DNA from: Bacillota bacterium
Lineage (GTDB): Bacteria > Bacillota > Clostridia > Christensenellales > Christensenellaceae
Direction of reading: 5' to 3'
Assembly: GCA_023393165.1 (NCBI GenBank)
Contig: JAEWMJ010000049.1
Coordinates: 1-64,000, forward strand
DNA length: 64,000 nt
Below, piece after piece: positions 25,316 through 35,794 of the stretch (position 1 is its first letter; each line of letters begins with the position of its first letter). A program made the translations under genes and the position numbers. The notes below the pieces were generated by a model. The model was not told the origin of the DNA. It saw nothing but the letters and a program-made list of their open reading frames with translations, and did no database searches.

Positions 25316-27127
25316 ATGAAGGTCTCTGGCAAACTAATTGCCGCTTCCAAGCTCAGCAAAGAAGAAATTGACGGCATATGTGAAAAGTTTCAGAAAATGC
25401 TGGGACAGGAAATCGATTTTGAAATTGATATAGACAAGTCGATCATTGGCGGGTATAAAGTCATAGTCGGCGAAAAGCTTTATGACTTAAGTATAGAGTC
25501 TTATCTGAACAGAATCAAGAGCGCAGCGCAGGATAAAACCGGGTCGCAGTTTGACGATTTCATTGAGAGCCTTGATCTGAATAAGGATGCAGTTCAAAAT
25601 CTTGATGCAAAGAAACAGCTTCTGGATGAATTTAAAAGACAGGTTGAAAGTTTTCATGATAAATTTGATGTTTCCCACATCGGTATTGTGGAATCATCCG
25701 GCGACGGCGTTGTAACGGTAAAAGGGCTTTCCAACTGTAAATACGGCGAACTTTTAAAGTTTGAAAACAATGTTTACGGGATTGTCATGAATCTGGAACT
25801 TGAACGGATCGGCGCCGTGCTGCTGAACGGCCAGGCTGCGGTCAGTGAAGGTTCCGTCGTGCATCATACCGGCGAAGTTGTTCGCGTACCTGTCGGAGAA
25901 ACGCTTTTAGGGCGCGTTATGAATCCTATTGGAGAACCTCTTGACGGGCAGGGAAAAATTGAAGCAAAAAGATTCCGCCCAATAGAATCCGCCGCGCCGC
26001 CGATCATGGATAGGCGGTCGGTATATCAGCCCATGCAGACGGGTATTATGGCAATCGATTCTATGATACCGATAGGCAGGGGACAGCGTGAATTGATTAT
26101 CGGTGACAGAAAAACCGGAAAGACCGCGATCGCGGTAGATACGATCATTAATCAGAAGGGAACTGGCATTTATTGCGTATACGTCGCGATCGGGCAAAAA
26201 GCGTCCACAATCGCGGAGATTGTTGAAAAACTCAGGGAACATGGTGCAATGAATTACACCTCCATAATCGTTTCCACAGCCAGTGATACTGCAACCATGC
26301 AGTATTTGGCGCCCTATGCGGGTTGTGCGGTTGCGGAAGATCTTATGTACGACGGGAAGGATGTTCTGATTGTTTACGATGATCTATCCAAGCATGCTAT
26401 CGCTTACCGCGCTATGTCGTTGCTGCTCAGAAGGCCGCCGGGCCGCGAAGCCTATCCCGGAGATGTTTTTTATCTGCATTCGAGGCTTTTGGAACGCGCC
26501 GCAAAACTCAGCGATAAAATGGGCGGCGGTTCTATGACGGCGCTGCCGATTATTGAAACAATGGCAAGCGATATATCTGCGTATATTCCGACAAACGTAA
26601 TATCAATTACGGACGGCCAAATTTATCTTGAGTCGGAGCTCTTTGCATCCGGCCAGCGTCCGGCAGTCAACGTCGGCTTGTCCGTGTCCCGTGTAGGCGG
26701 CGAAGCTCAGATAAAGGCCATGCGGAAAATAGCGGGACAGCTTCGTATCATGCTTGCCCAGTACAGAGAACTTGCAGTGTTCGCACAGTTTGCATCTGAT
26801 CTGGATAAAACCACAAAAGAATCTCTCGATAACGGCGTTAGACTGATGCGGTCCCTTATACAGCCGCAATACATTCCGTATCCGGTGGAAGACCAGATCA
26901 TTTTGTTGCATATGGCAATCAATAAAACGCTGCTTGATATACCGCTTAATAAAATTCATGATTTTAACAAAGGATACTTGGATTTCATCATGGCAATGCA
27001 TCCGGAAATCAAAAAATCCATAATAGAAACCAAGGATATCACAAAAGAACAGATGGATACTCTGGCAGAAGCAGCAAAGACATACAAAAACCAGTATATG
27101 GCACGATTGAACGCCAATGCAGAATAA
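25316..27127 (+). CDS. atpA: F1 ATP synthase alpha subunit with N-terminal delta C-terminal-domain fusion
   Basis: A 603-residue alpha subunit, about 100 longer than usual. Residues ~4-72 read like the C-terminal domain of the delta subunit (AtpH): [20 protein letters not shown] and then [20 protein letters not shown], followed by LNRIKSA, aligning with E. coli delta LSEQQL... and DKSVMAGVIIRAGD.... A linker at ~73-103 leads to a normal alpha N-terminus ([18 protein letters not shown]). Walker A is GDRKTGKT at 263-270. No separate atpH exists between atpF and this gene, and the helical N-terminal domain of delta is missing. In ordinary enzymes that missing domain holds the tip of alpha; here a covalent link seems to replace it. 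The frame is unbroken and the ATG at 25316 has AAGGAG before it. Confidence 0.93.
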   Translation: MKVSGKLIAASKLSKEEIDGICEKFQKMLGQEIDFEIDIDKSIIGGYKVIVGEKLYDLSIESYLNRIKSAAQDKTGSQFDDFIESLDLNKDAVQNLDAKKQLLDEFKRQVESFHDKFDVSHIGIVESSGDGVVTVKGLSNCKYGELLKFENNVYGIVMNLELERIGAVLLNGQAAVSEGSVVHHTGEVVRVPVGETLLGRVMNPIGEPLDGQGKIEAKRFRPIESAAPPIMDRRSVYQPMQTGIMAIDSMIPIGRGQRELIIGDRKTGKTAIAVDTIINQKGTGIYCVYVAIGQKASTIAEIVEKLREHGAMNYTSIIVSTASDTATMQYLAPYAGCAVAEDLMYDGKDVLIVYDDLSKHAIAYRAMSLLLRRPPGREAYPGDVFYLHSRLLERAAKLSDKMGGGSMTALPIIETMASDISAYIPTNVISITDGQIYLESELFASGQRPAVNVGLSVSRVGGEAQIKAMRKIAGQLRIMLAQYRELAVFAQFASDLDKTTKESLDNGVRLMRSLIQPQYIPYPVEDQIILLHMAINKTLLDIPLNKIHDFNKGYLDFIMAMHPEIKKSIIETKDITKEQMDTLAEAAKTYKNQYMARLNANAE

Positions 27128-27146
27128 AACCGGACGGTATTAAAGT

Positions 27147-28007
27147 ATGAAAAATACATCGGAAATAAAGCACAGCATTAAAGCGACTCGCGATATCAGC
27201 CAGATTACTTCGGCTATGCGCCTTATTTCAACATCAAAAATGCAAAAGGCTATTAAGAAATATCAGGCGAATGCGATCTATTTCAACCGTGTACGCTCGG
27301 CTATTAAGGATATTCTGCTGCATTCCCGGGATTTGCACCACCCTTATCTTGAGCATTCACCCCAGGGGAACCCAACATATGTTGTAATGGCGGCGGATAA
27401 GGGTTTGTGCGGAGGTTACAACCATAGTATTCTTACGTTTGCCAAACAGCAAATGGAAAATGACGAAAAAAAATATATCGTTACCATTGGGCAGGAAACG
27501 CGGGCATTTTTTGAAAAACTAGATATTCCGATCGATTTGGAATACCTGCATATTGCACAGGATCCATCTCTTTATAACGCAAGGAAATTAGCCAACGACC
27601 TGTGCGACATGTATATGAGGCACGATATCAACGAAGTAAACCTTGTGTTTACCAGGTATTACACCAGCATGAAACAGGAGCCAATGCGTTTAAAGCTTCT
27701 GCCTGTAGATATCGAGGATTTTAAGGATGTTGAGACAGAACTGGAATATAAGGCGCAATTGGATTATTATCCTTCGCCAAAAGAAGTTTTAAACGTCCTT
27801 ATCACCCAGTACATTGTAGGCATTATATACGGCGCATTGGTGCAGGCGTATGCGAGCGAAAACAGCCAGCGTATGTTAGCGATGGAAAACGCTACCAAGA
27901 ACGCGACAGAGATGATTGATAAACTGAGCCTACAGCTTAACAGGGCCCGCCAGCAGGCTATTACAAGCGATATTACCGAAATCGTGGGCGCTATGGAGGC
28001 GCTGTAA
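27147..28007 (+). CDS. atpG: F1 ATP synthase gamma subunit
   Basis: The 286-residue central rotor shaft. The long N-terminal and C-terminal helices are clear: the N-terminal IKHSIKATRDISQITSAMRL and the C-terminal NATEMIDKLSLQLNRARQQA, with the Rossmann-like middle holding the GLCGGYN turn. Length is normal. It follows atpA by 19 bases and precedes atpD as in other operons. Confidence 0.95.
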   Translation: MKNTSEIKHSIKATRDISQITSAMRLISTSKMQKAIKKYQANAIYFNRVRSAIKDILLHSRDLHHPYLEHSPQGNPTYVVMAADKGLCGGYNHSILTFAKQQMENDEKKYIVTIGQETRAFFEKLDIPIDLEYLHIAQDPSLYNARKLANDLCDMYMRHDINEVNLVFTRYYTSMKQEPMRLKLLPVDIEDFKDVETELEYKAQLDYYPSPKEVLNVLITQYIVGIIYGALVQAYASENSQRMLAMENATKNATEMIDKLSLQLNRARQQAITSDITEIVGAMEAL

Positions 28008-28054
28008 CGGTTACCATAACAAAAAAACATCGAAATGTTTTTTCAGGTAAATGA

Positions 28055-29482
<1,428 letters not shown>

Positions 29483-29499
29483 TAAAGGATGTGTAAACT

Positions 29500-29913
29500 A
29501 TGGCAGCTGAATTCTTAGTTGAAATCATGACGCCCGAGCGGTCGTTTTTCTGCGAGATGGTTGAGTCCGTCATCCTGCCGACGCCCACGGGGCAGATGTC
29601 TATTCAAAAAGGGCATGAAGTGATGGTTATTTCCATTATTCCCGGAGAGCTTAAGATACACCAGGGCAAGAAATGGTTGGCGTGTTCGGTTGCGCCCGGG
29701 TTTGTGGAGGTAAGGCCGGATGAAACGATCATATTCACACAGTCGGCCGAGTGGCCGGAGGAAATCGATATCCGGCGCGCTGAGGAAGCAAAGGCGCGCG
29801 CCGAAGAGCGCATGCGGCAGAAAATTTCCGAAGGCGAGTACAGGAGCAGCAAGATCGCGCTTGCAAGAGCAATGGCAAGGTTGCAGCTTAGTAAAAGAAA
29901 ATCGAAATTCTAA
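29500..29913 (+). CDS. atpC: F1 ATP synthase epsilon subunit
   Basis: A 137-residue epsilon: an N-terminal beta sandwich (~1-85) with the conserved GQMSIQKGHEVMV turn, and a two-helix C-terminal domain (~90-135) rich in Arg/Ala/Glu that can inhibit rotation. It is the last gene of the operon and is followed directly by a terminator. Confidence 0.94.
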   Translation: MAAEFLVEIMTPERSFFCEMVESVILPTPTGQMSIQKGHEVMVISIIPGELKIHQGKKWLACSVAPGFVEVRPDETIIFTQSAEWPEEIDIRRAEEAKARAEERMRQKISEGEYRSSKIALARAMARLQLSKRKSKF

Positions 29914-29917
29914 TAGT

Positions 29918-29943
29918 AAAATCCGGTTTATCCGGATTTTTTT
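29918..29943 (+). terminator. Terminator of the ATP synthase operon
   Basis: AAATCCGG and CCGGATTT pair across a five-base loop and are followed by a T-run. Confidence 0.88.
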
Positions 29944-30113
29944 CCGCCTTTGCTATTGAAAAAGATCGGTCAGAACCTGTTGCATAATTTTGGTTCCTAT
30001 TAATTGATATTATTTTTTCCATTCTATGGAGCACTTCGCTAAATTATCTGCTATAATGATTAAAAGTTTATTTTCTTTAGTTTGTTTCTTTAAAAGCAAA
30101 AAATGAGGTATGC

Positions 30114-30665
30114 ATGAGCAGGATAGTATTTGTAACAGGCGGGGCGCGGAGCGGAAAGAGCATGTTTGCGCAGGAGTTGACGGAACAATACAATGATGTA
30201 GCATACGTTGCGACATCGGTTATCACGGACGAAGAAATGCGCGAGCGTGTGCGCATACATCAGAATTCCAGGCCGCAGGAATGGAAGACGTACGAAACAC
30301 AAAAAAATATGCCCCGTGTATTTTCCCAAAATACCCACGAAGCTTTTCTTGTGGACTGCATTACCGTTTATATCGGCAACGCTATTGTTGAGGCGGTGGA
30401 CGAAGAGGCTGAAATAATCGATATGGACGTGCAGTTCCGGCTGGAAAACAATATTATGGGGGAAATCAAGGAAATTGTAGGGACAATACGCGAAAAGAAT
30501 ATGAACGCAGTGTTTGTTACCAATGAGGTAGGAATGGGACTGGTTCCGGAATATCCGATGGGAAGAATGTTCAGGGACGTTACCGGGCGAGTCAATAAAT
30601 TTTTAGCAGGATTGGCGGATGAAGCGTATCTGTTGGTGTCGGGAATACCCATAAAGCTGAAGTAA
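30114..30665 (+). CDS. cobU: Adenosylcobinamide kinase / guanylyltransferase
   Basis: Bifunctional enzyme of 183 residues that phosphorylates adenosylcobinamide and then attaches GMP, activating it for nucleotide-loop assembly of vitamin B12. Seen: P-loop GGARSGKS, the HQNSRPQEW motif (family RHQ..RP.W), and TNEVGMGLVPEYPMGRMFRD, the classic CobU signature. Its histidine (H84 region of Salmonella CobU) corresponds to the RIHQ segment. It heads a cobU-cobS-cobC run. No cobalamin riboswitch is visible in the ~170 bases upstream. Confidence 0.94.
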   Translation: MSRIVFVTGGARSGKSMFAQELTEQYNDVAYVATSVITDEEMRERVRIHQNSRPQEWKTYETQKNMPRVFSQNTHEAFLVDCITVYIGNAIVEAVDEEAEIIDMDVQFRLENNIMGEIKEIVGTIREKNMNAVFVTNEVGMGLVPEYPMGRMFRDVTGRVNKFLAGLADEAYLLVSGIPIKLK

Positions 30666-30680
30666 ACAAAGGAGCGATAC

Positions 30681-31433
30681 ATGCGTTTTTTCAGATTGCT
30701 GGGCTTTACGGTCCAGTTCATGACCCGTATACCCATCAAAAAACAGTTTAACGTAACGGAAAAAGACTTTGCCGCAATGACGATGTTCTTTCCCGTATCC
30801 TCGCTGATCGTAGGACTGATTATGGCAGGGGTGTACTGGCTGCTTGCGCTTGCAGGGCTTCCCTGGGTTGCGGCGGTTGCCGCTGTTCTTGCTGCATGCC
30901 TTGCGACAGGCGGGCTGCATATAGATGGGTTTGCGGATATGTGCGACGCGTTCGGCGCGCGCAAATCACCCGAAAGAACGCTGGAAATACTGAAGGACAG
31001 CCGCATGGGCACGTACGGGGTGCTTGCGTTGGTATTCGTTATGCTTCTCAAAATCGTGATGATCGGCAGCATAAAGGATTTCAATATTTACCTGATCCTT
31101 ATCGGTATACCCGTTGCCGGCAAGATTCCGCTTGCTATTTGCGCTGCGGCGGGCAAATATCCGCGTGAGGATGGGACAGGCAGGCTGATGATCAACAATA
31201 TTACCGCTAAAGAAAGCATTGTCTGCATCATCATATCGCTGATCATTTTGTATTTCTGCATAGGATGGATTTCATTGCTGTTGCTGCCTGTTCTCCTCGC
31301 GGCAGGGTTTATAATGAAAGCGATCTCCCAGAGCAGGATAGGCGGCGTCACGGGTGATATTTTAGGCGCTGCAAACGAGATCGGGGAATTGCTGTGGCTG
31401 CTTTTCGCGGCGGTAATGGGTGCGGCATTATGA
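30681..31433 (+). CDS. cobS: Adenosylcobinamide-GDP ribazoletransferase (cobalamin synthase)
   Basis: A 250-residue multi-pass membrane protein that joins adenosylcobinamide-GDP to alpha-ribazole. Seen: the GGLHIDGFADMCDAFG block and DSRMGTYG, both hallmarks of CobS that carry metal-binding aspartates, and at least six hydrophobic segments. It lies 15 bases after cobU and its last bases overlap the cobC start (ATGA). Confidence 0.94.
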   Translation: MRFFRLLGFTVQFMTRIPIKKQFNVTEKDFAAMTMFFPVSSLIVGLIMAGVYWLLALAGLPWVAAVAAVLAACLATGGLHIDGFADMCDAFGARKSPERTLEILKDSRMGTYGVLALVFVMLLKIVMIGSIKDFNIYLILIGIPVAGKIPLAICAAAGKYPREDGTGRLMINNITAKESIVCIIISLIILYFCIGWISLLLLPVLLAAGFIMKAISQSRIGGVTGDILGAANEIGELLWLLFAAVMGAAL

Positions 31434-31993
31434 CGCAGATTGTTTTTATACGGCATGGTGAAACGGAGTCCAACAAGGAAAAATTGTTTGCCGGAAAGTT
31501 GGATGTGGAACTAAATGCAAACGGCGTCAGGCAGGCAACAGAAACGGCGGAAAGGCTTAGAGACTTTCATTTTGACGCGGCTTTCTGCGGAAACGCAAAA
31601 CGGGTCAGGCAGACTTTTGAGATTATAATCCGCCGGGTAAATTTCGGCAGCGTTTTTTTTACAGGCAGTATCCGTGAGATCAGCTTCGGGGACTGGGAAG
31701 GGTTATCGCAGGGACAGATTGAAGCGCAGTATCCTACGGAATGGAATGCCTATATGCAGGGCTGGACCACATTTACATTCCCAAACGGAGAGGATATCCG
31801 GGATTACTTTGCCGCGTGCGGCACGTTTATACGAAAACTTGTGGAACAATATCCCCAAAAAACCGTTGCAATCATCGGACACAAAGGATTCATACTGGCC
31901 TGCGCGTGCGCGCTCCGCAATCAGCCGCTTGAGCAAATGTTTGATATCGATATAGGCAACGGTTCGTTTTTTTTGATGAATGGGTGTGAATAA
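31430..31993 (+). CDS. cobC: Alpha-ribazole phosphatase-like histidine phosphatase
   Basis: Histidine-phosphatase-fold protein of 187 residues, in this setting probably removing the phosphate of alpha-ribazole-5'-phosphate. Seen: IRHGETESN with the catalytic His, the second-site arginine block as CGNAKRVRQT, the glutamate in EISFGDWEG and the second catalytic histidine in IIGHKGF. I start it at ATG 31430, which overlaps the cobS stop; a longer reading from 31394 has no ribosome site. The common S-x-L-x-R-A-x-Q-T motif is diverged here, so other phosphate esters are possible. Confidence 0.86.
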   Translation: MTQIVFIRHGETESNKEKLFAGKLDVELNANGVRQATETAERLRDFHFDAAFCGNAKRVRQTFEIIIRRVNFGSVFFTGSIREISFGDWEGLSQGQIEAQYPTEWNAYMQGWTTFTFPNGEDIRDYFAACGTFIRKLVEQYPQKTVAIIGHKGFILACACALRNQPLEQMFDIDIGNGSFFLMNGCE

Positions 31994-32031
31994 CTTTCTT
32001 TTTCGAACGTTTTGTATTATACTAATCCGTA

Positions 32032-32108
32032 GTTAAAAACGTTGCGTTTTTAACTTGCCGCAACGGTAACCTTTGGTTGCCGGATTAAAAACATGCAATG
32101 TTTTTAAT
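32032..32108 (+). promoter_or_regulatory. Stacked-hairpin leader before the aryl-CoA ligase operon
   Basis: Three adjacent hairpins: GTTAAAAACG / CGTTTTTAAC (32032-32054, perfect), GGTAACC / GGTTGCC (32065-32081, one G-U), and ATTAAAAACAT / ATGTTTTTAAT (32084-32108, perfect). A fourth pairing, CGTTGCG with CGCAACG (32040-32046 with 32059-32065), would exclude the first hairpin and nick the second. Alternative structures of this sort suit an attenuator. No known riboswitch family was recognised. Confidence 0.5.
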
Positions 32109-32158
32109 AGTGTAATAGTATTATAATTTTCTTTAAAGTTGTTTAGGGGGAAGTTATT

Positions 32159-33466
32159 GTGGAACATATTATTTTCAATAAGGAGGCGGAGTGCGCCAGT
32201 CCAAAAGCGATTCGTGAGCTGCAGCTTGAACGCCTGAAAGCGACCGTTGAATATGCTTACAATAAAATTCCGCATTATAAAAAGAAATTTGACAGCATTG
32301 GTTTAAAACCTTCACATATCAAGAACCTGAAAGATATAGAACTGATACCATATACCACTAAAGAAGATCTGCGGGAAAATTATCCATACAATATGTTTGC
32401 CGTTCCAATGCGGGATGTTATCCGTATCCATGCATCCTCCGGAACAACAGGCAACCCGACGGTTGTTGGTTATACCAAAAACGATATCGAACTTTGGTCG
32501 GAACTGTGCGCGCGGTTTATTTACGCTGCCGGCGCAAATCCGGACGATATTGCACAGGTTGCGTTTGGTTACGGCCTTTTTACCGGCGGTTTCGGCTTGC
32601 ATTACGGGCTGGAAAAAGCGGGTATCGCCGTGATTCCGATATCGGGAGGCAATACCGAGCGCCAGTTTAAGATCATGCAGGATTTCGGGTCCACTCTTCT
32701 GATTTGCACGCCTTCGTACGCGCTGTATATGGGCGAAATGACCAAAAAACTCGGCATAGATATGAGCAAAATCAAGCTGCGCATCGGCCTGTTCGGAGGA
32801 GAAGGCCATACGGATGAGATGTGCCGTGAAATAGAAAAAGGCCTCAATATTCTTGATACGGAGAATTATGGCCTTTCCGAAGTCATTGGACCAGGATTCT
32901 CAGGCGAATGCTATGTGAAAAACGGAATGCATATCGCGGACGACCATTTTATATCCGAGATCATAGACCCGGATACAGGCAATGTACTGCCAGCAGGAGA
33001 GACCGGCGAACTGGTGATCACAAGCCTGACAAAGGAAGCGCTTCCGGTTCTCCGTTACAGGACAAAAGATATCACTATGCTTATGGAAGGCCCATGTGCA
33101 TGCGGCAGAACTAATACGCGCATGAGGAAGTGCATGGGCAGAACAGACGATATGCTGATAATTCGCGGGGTAAACGTATTCCCGTCGCAGATCGAATCCG
33201 TACTGGTTGGCATGGAGGAGATCGGCCCGAACTATGAGATCGTCATCTTTACCGAAGATTACATGGATAAACTGGAAGTACGCGTGGAACTGGCCGACGC
33301 ACGCTGTCTGGACAGCTATACGCATCTGGAAAAACTGGAAGAAAAAATAAAACATAATATATTTACAATGCTTAACATACATGTGAACGTAAAACTTGCG
33401 GAGCCATATACCTTAAAACGGTTTGAAGGCAAGGCGCAGCGTGTTACGGATTTACGCAAGAAGTAG
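32159..33466 (+). CDS. Phenylacetate-CoA ligase-type aryl-CoA ligase, copy 1
   Basis: A 435-residue acyl-adenylate-forming ligase of the PaaK type, which joins aryl-acetates to CoA using ATP. Seen: the phosphate-binding loop [11 protein letters not shown], the [10 protein letters not shown] block, the YGLSE adenylation motif, the hinge region VLRYRTKDI and the [18 protein letters not shown] motif with the C-terminal domain behind it. Start is GTG 32159 with AGGGGGA upstream. It opens an operon with iorA, iorB, a second ligase and an ACT protein. In such operons the ligase most likely handles arylacetates derived from aromatic amino acids, in the CoA-forming or CoA-using direction. Confidence 0.9.
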   Translation: MEHIIFNKEAECASPKAIRELQLERLKATVEYAYNKIPHYKKKFDSIGLKPSHIKNLKDIELIPYTTKEDLRENYPYNMFAVPMRDVIRIHASSGTTGNPTVVGYTKNDIELWSELCARFIYAAGANPDDIAQVAFGYGLFTGGFGLHYGLEKAGIAVIPISGGNTERQFKIMQDFGSTLLICTPSYALYMGEMTKKLGIDMSKIKLRIGLFGGEGHTDEMCREIEKGLNILDTENYGLSEVIGPGFSGECYVKNGMHIADDHFISEIIDPDTGNVLPAGETGELVITSLTKEALPVLRYRTKDITMLMEGPCACGRTNTRMRKCMGRTDDMLIIRGVNVFPSQIESVLVGMEEIGPNYEIVIFTEDYMDKLEVRVELADARCLDSYTHLEKLEEKIKHNIFTMLNIHVNVKLAEPYTLKRFEGKAQRVTDLRKK

Positions 33467-33474
33467 GGGGCTTA

Positions 33475-35205
33475 ATGAAACAAATACTATTAGGGAACGA
33501 GGCTTTTGCGCGGGGCGCGTATGAAGCCGGTGTACGGGTCACGGCGGCTTACCCCGGAACACCAAGTACGGAAATTACGGAAAACATGGCAAAATATCCG
33601 GAGGTATATTCGGAATGGTCGCCGAATGAAAAGGTTGCTCTGGAAGTTGCTTTAGGGGCATCCATTGGCGGTGCGAGATCGCTTTGCTGCATGAAGCATG
33701 TGGGACTGAATGTTGCGGCAGACCCGCTTTTTACGGCGGCTTATACCGGAGTAAACGGCGGACTGGTTATTATCGTTGCGGACGATCCAGGAATGCATTC
33801 CAGCCAGAATGAGCAGGATTCCAGATATTACGCGCGCAGCGCGCATGTGCCTATGCTTGAGCCGTCGGGCAGCATGGAAGCCAAGGAATATATGAAGGCC
33901 GCTTTCGAATTAAGCGAGCGATTCGATACGCCTGTACTTGTCCGGTCATCCACAAGGATATCGCATTCCCGGGGTCTGGTCGAGACCGGGGAACGCAAAG
34001 AAGTACCCTTAAAAGAGTATAAAAAGGACGTACGCAAGTACGTGATGATGCCGGGCATGGCGAGAGGCCGCCATATTGTGGTCGAAAAACGCATGAACGA
34101 CATTGCGGAATTTGCAGAGACGTATGAACTCAATCAAGCAGAGATGAACGATTTAAGTGTGGGCGTAATCACCAGCGGCATTACGTATACATATATAAAG
34201 GAAGTAATGCCCAAAGCATCCGTTCTCAAGCTGGGAATGGTACATCCGCTGCCTAAAAAACTGATAGCGGAATTTGCAGGGAAAGTCGACAAACTTTATG
34301 TGATAGAGGAACTGGAACCGTTTATCGAAGACCAGATCCGCGCGATGGGAATACCCTGTGAAGGAAAAGAACTGTTTACCCGCCAGGGCGAGTATTCGGT
34401 CAACATGCTGAAAGAGAAACTGCTGGGCGAAAAAACGGATTTTACCGAAATCAAAGACCTGCCGCAGCGTCCGCCGGTGCTATGCGCCGGATGCCCGCAC
34501 CGTGCGGTGTTTTATACCATAAACAAATTGAAACTCACCGCTATGGGCGATATCGGCTGCTACACGCTGGGCGTACTGCCGCCGCTTAACGCGATGGACG
34601 CCGTAGTCTGCATGGGCGCGTCTATAGGAATGACAATGGGCATGGAAAAAGCCAGGGGAAAAGACACCGCCAAAAACACGGTCGCGGTGATCGGCGATTC
34701 CACGTTCATTCATTCGGGAATCACCGGCCTTATCGATATGGTTTACAATAAAGCAACATCAACGGTGCTGATCCTGGACAATTCCACAACCGGCATGACC
34801 GGGCACCAGAACCATCCGGGCACCGGCAAGGATATATTTGGAAATCAGTCTCCGCAGCTGGATATTGTGGCGCTGTGCAAAACAATCGGCGTAAAGAATA
34901 TCTCTGTTGTAGATCCGTTTGATTTGAAAGGCCTTGAAACGACTTTGAAGGAAGAAACCCAGAGAGGTGAGCTCTCGGTAATCGTTGTCCGGCGGGCATG
35001 CATGCTGCTGGACGCAAAAACGGCAAAACCGCCCGTTTCCATTAAAGGATGTAAAAACTGCGGAAGATGCATGAAACTTGGCTGCCCAGCTCTGATACTC
35101 GATGGCAAGGAAGTTGTGGCCGACGCCACGCTGTGCACGGGATGCGGATTATGCGTTGGTGTATGCCCGCACAAAGCCATACATGAGAAAGGGGCGTGTC
35201 AATAA
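33475..35205 (+). CDS. iorA: Indolepyruvate ferredoxin oxidoreductase alpha subunit
   Basis: The 576-residue large subunit that, with IorB, oxidises aryl-pyruvates to aryl-acetyl-CoA with ferredoxin as acceptor. The N-terminal half holds a pyrimidine-binding TPP domain (AYPGTPSTEITE), the middle a TPP-pyrophosphate domain with GDIGCYTLG and GDSTF, and the C-terminus has two [4Fe-4S] motifs: CKNCGRCMKLGCP and CTGCGLCVGVCP. All cysteines are present. The gene lies 8 bases after the ligase and abuts iorB. Degradation of Phe, Tyr or Trp in anaerobic fermentation is the expected role. Confidence 0.95.
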   Translation: MKQILLGNEAFARGAYEAGVRVTAAYPGTPSTEITENMAKYPEVYSEWSPNEKVALEVALGASIGGARSLCCMKHVGLNVAADPLFTAAYTGVNGGLVIIVADDPGMHSSQNEQDSRYYARSAHVPMLEPSGSMEAKEYMKAAFELSERFDTPVLVRSSTRISHSRGLVETGERKEVPLKEYKKDVRKYVMMPGMARGRHIVVEKRMNDIAEFAETYELNQAEMNDLSVGVITSGITYTYIKEVMPKASVLKLGMVHPLPKKLIAEFAGKVDKLYVIEELEPFIEDQIRAMGIPCEGKELFTRQGEYSVNMLKEKLLGEKTDFTEIKDLPQRPPVLCAGCPHRAVFYTINKLKLTAMGDIGCYTLGVLPPLNAMDAVVCMGASIGMTMGMEKARGKDTAKNTVAVIGDSTFIHSGITGLIDMVYNKATSTVLILDNSTTGMTGHQNHPGTGKDIFGNQSPQLDIVALCKTIGVKNISVVDPFDLKGLETTLKEETQRGELSVIVVRRACMLLDAKTAKPPVSIKGCKNCGRCMKLGCPALILDGKEVVADATLCTGCGLCVGVCPHKAIHEKGACQ

Positions 35206-35777
35206 TGAAAGATACAAGCATACTGATTGCAGGCGTAGGCGGGCAGGGTACGCTTCTGGCCAGCATGGTACTGGGGCAGGTCGCTCTGGACGCGGGCCTG
35301 GATGTTAAACTATCCGAGGTGCATGGAATGGCGCAGCGGGGCGGCAGCGTAATCACGCACGCCAAATTCGGACAAAAGGTATATTCCCCTATTATAGACA
35401 AGGGCAGCGCGGATATTCTTCTTGCATTTGAAATGCTGGAGGCCGAACGCTGGATTCCATATATGAAAAAAGACGGCAAGCTGTTTGTCAACAAGCAGAA
35501 GATTCTTCCCATGCCCGTCATAACGGGTGCGGAGGAGTATCCAAAGCATATCAAGTCACGTATAAAAGAGTCCGTCCAGGACGCAGTGTTTGTGGACGCT
35601 TTAAAGATTGCCTGCGACGCCGGATCTGCAAAGGCAGTTAACTGCGTTATGCTGGGGGTTCTGGCAAAAGAGCTGGAATTTAAAAAGGAAGCGTGGATGG
35701 ACGCCATTAAAAAAACAGTGAAGCCTAAATTTCTGGAACTGAATATGAACGCATTTAACCAGGGATATACTATATAA
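35205..35777 (+). CDS. iorB: Indolepyruvate ferredoxin oxidoreductase beta subunit
   Basis: A 190-residue gamma-type subunit with the GVGGQGTLL nucleotide-like motif at the N-terminus and the [10 protein letters not shown] block typical of IorB. The ATG at 35205 shares one base with the iorA stop and follows AAAGGGG; a GTG at 35196 is in frame and less likely. It completes the enzyme with iorA. Confidence 0.94.
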   Translation: MKDTSILIAGVGGQGTLLASMVLGQVALDAGLDVKLSEVHGMAQRGGSVITHAKFGQKVYSPIIDKGSADILLAFEMLEAERWIPYMKKDGKLFVNKQKILPMPVITGAEEYPKHIKSRIKESVQDAVFVDALKIACDAGSAKAVNCVMLGVLAKELEFKKEAWMDAIKKTVKPKFLELNMNAFNQGYTI

Positions 35778-35794
35778 CAAGGAGGACTTATTCA

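Noticed and set aside
30000..30113. A cobalamin riboswitch before cobU
   Set aside because: The gap is short and I could not find the conserved B12-box; only a lone TATAAT is visible at 30052-30057 with no good -35.
30368..31084. A 238-codon open frame on the minus strand
   Set aside because: It is antisense to cobU and cobS, both of which have clear motifs.
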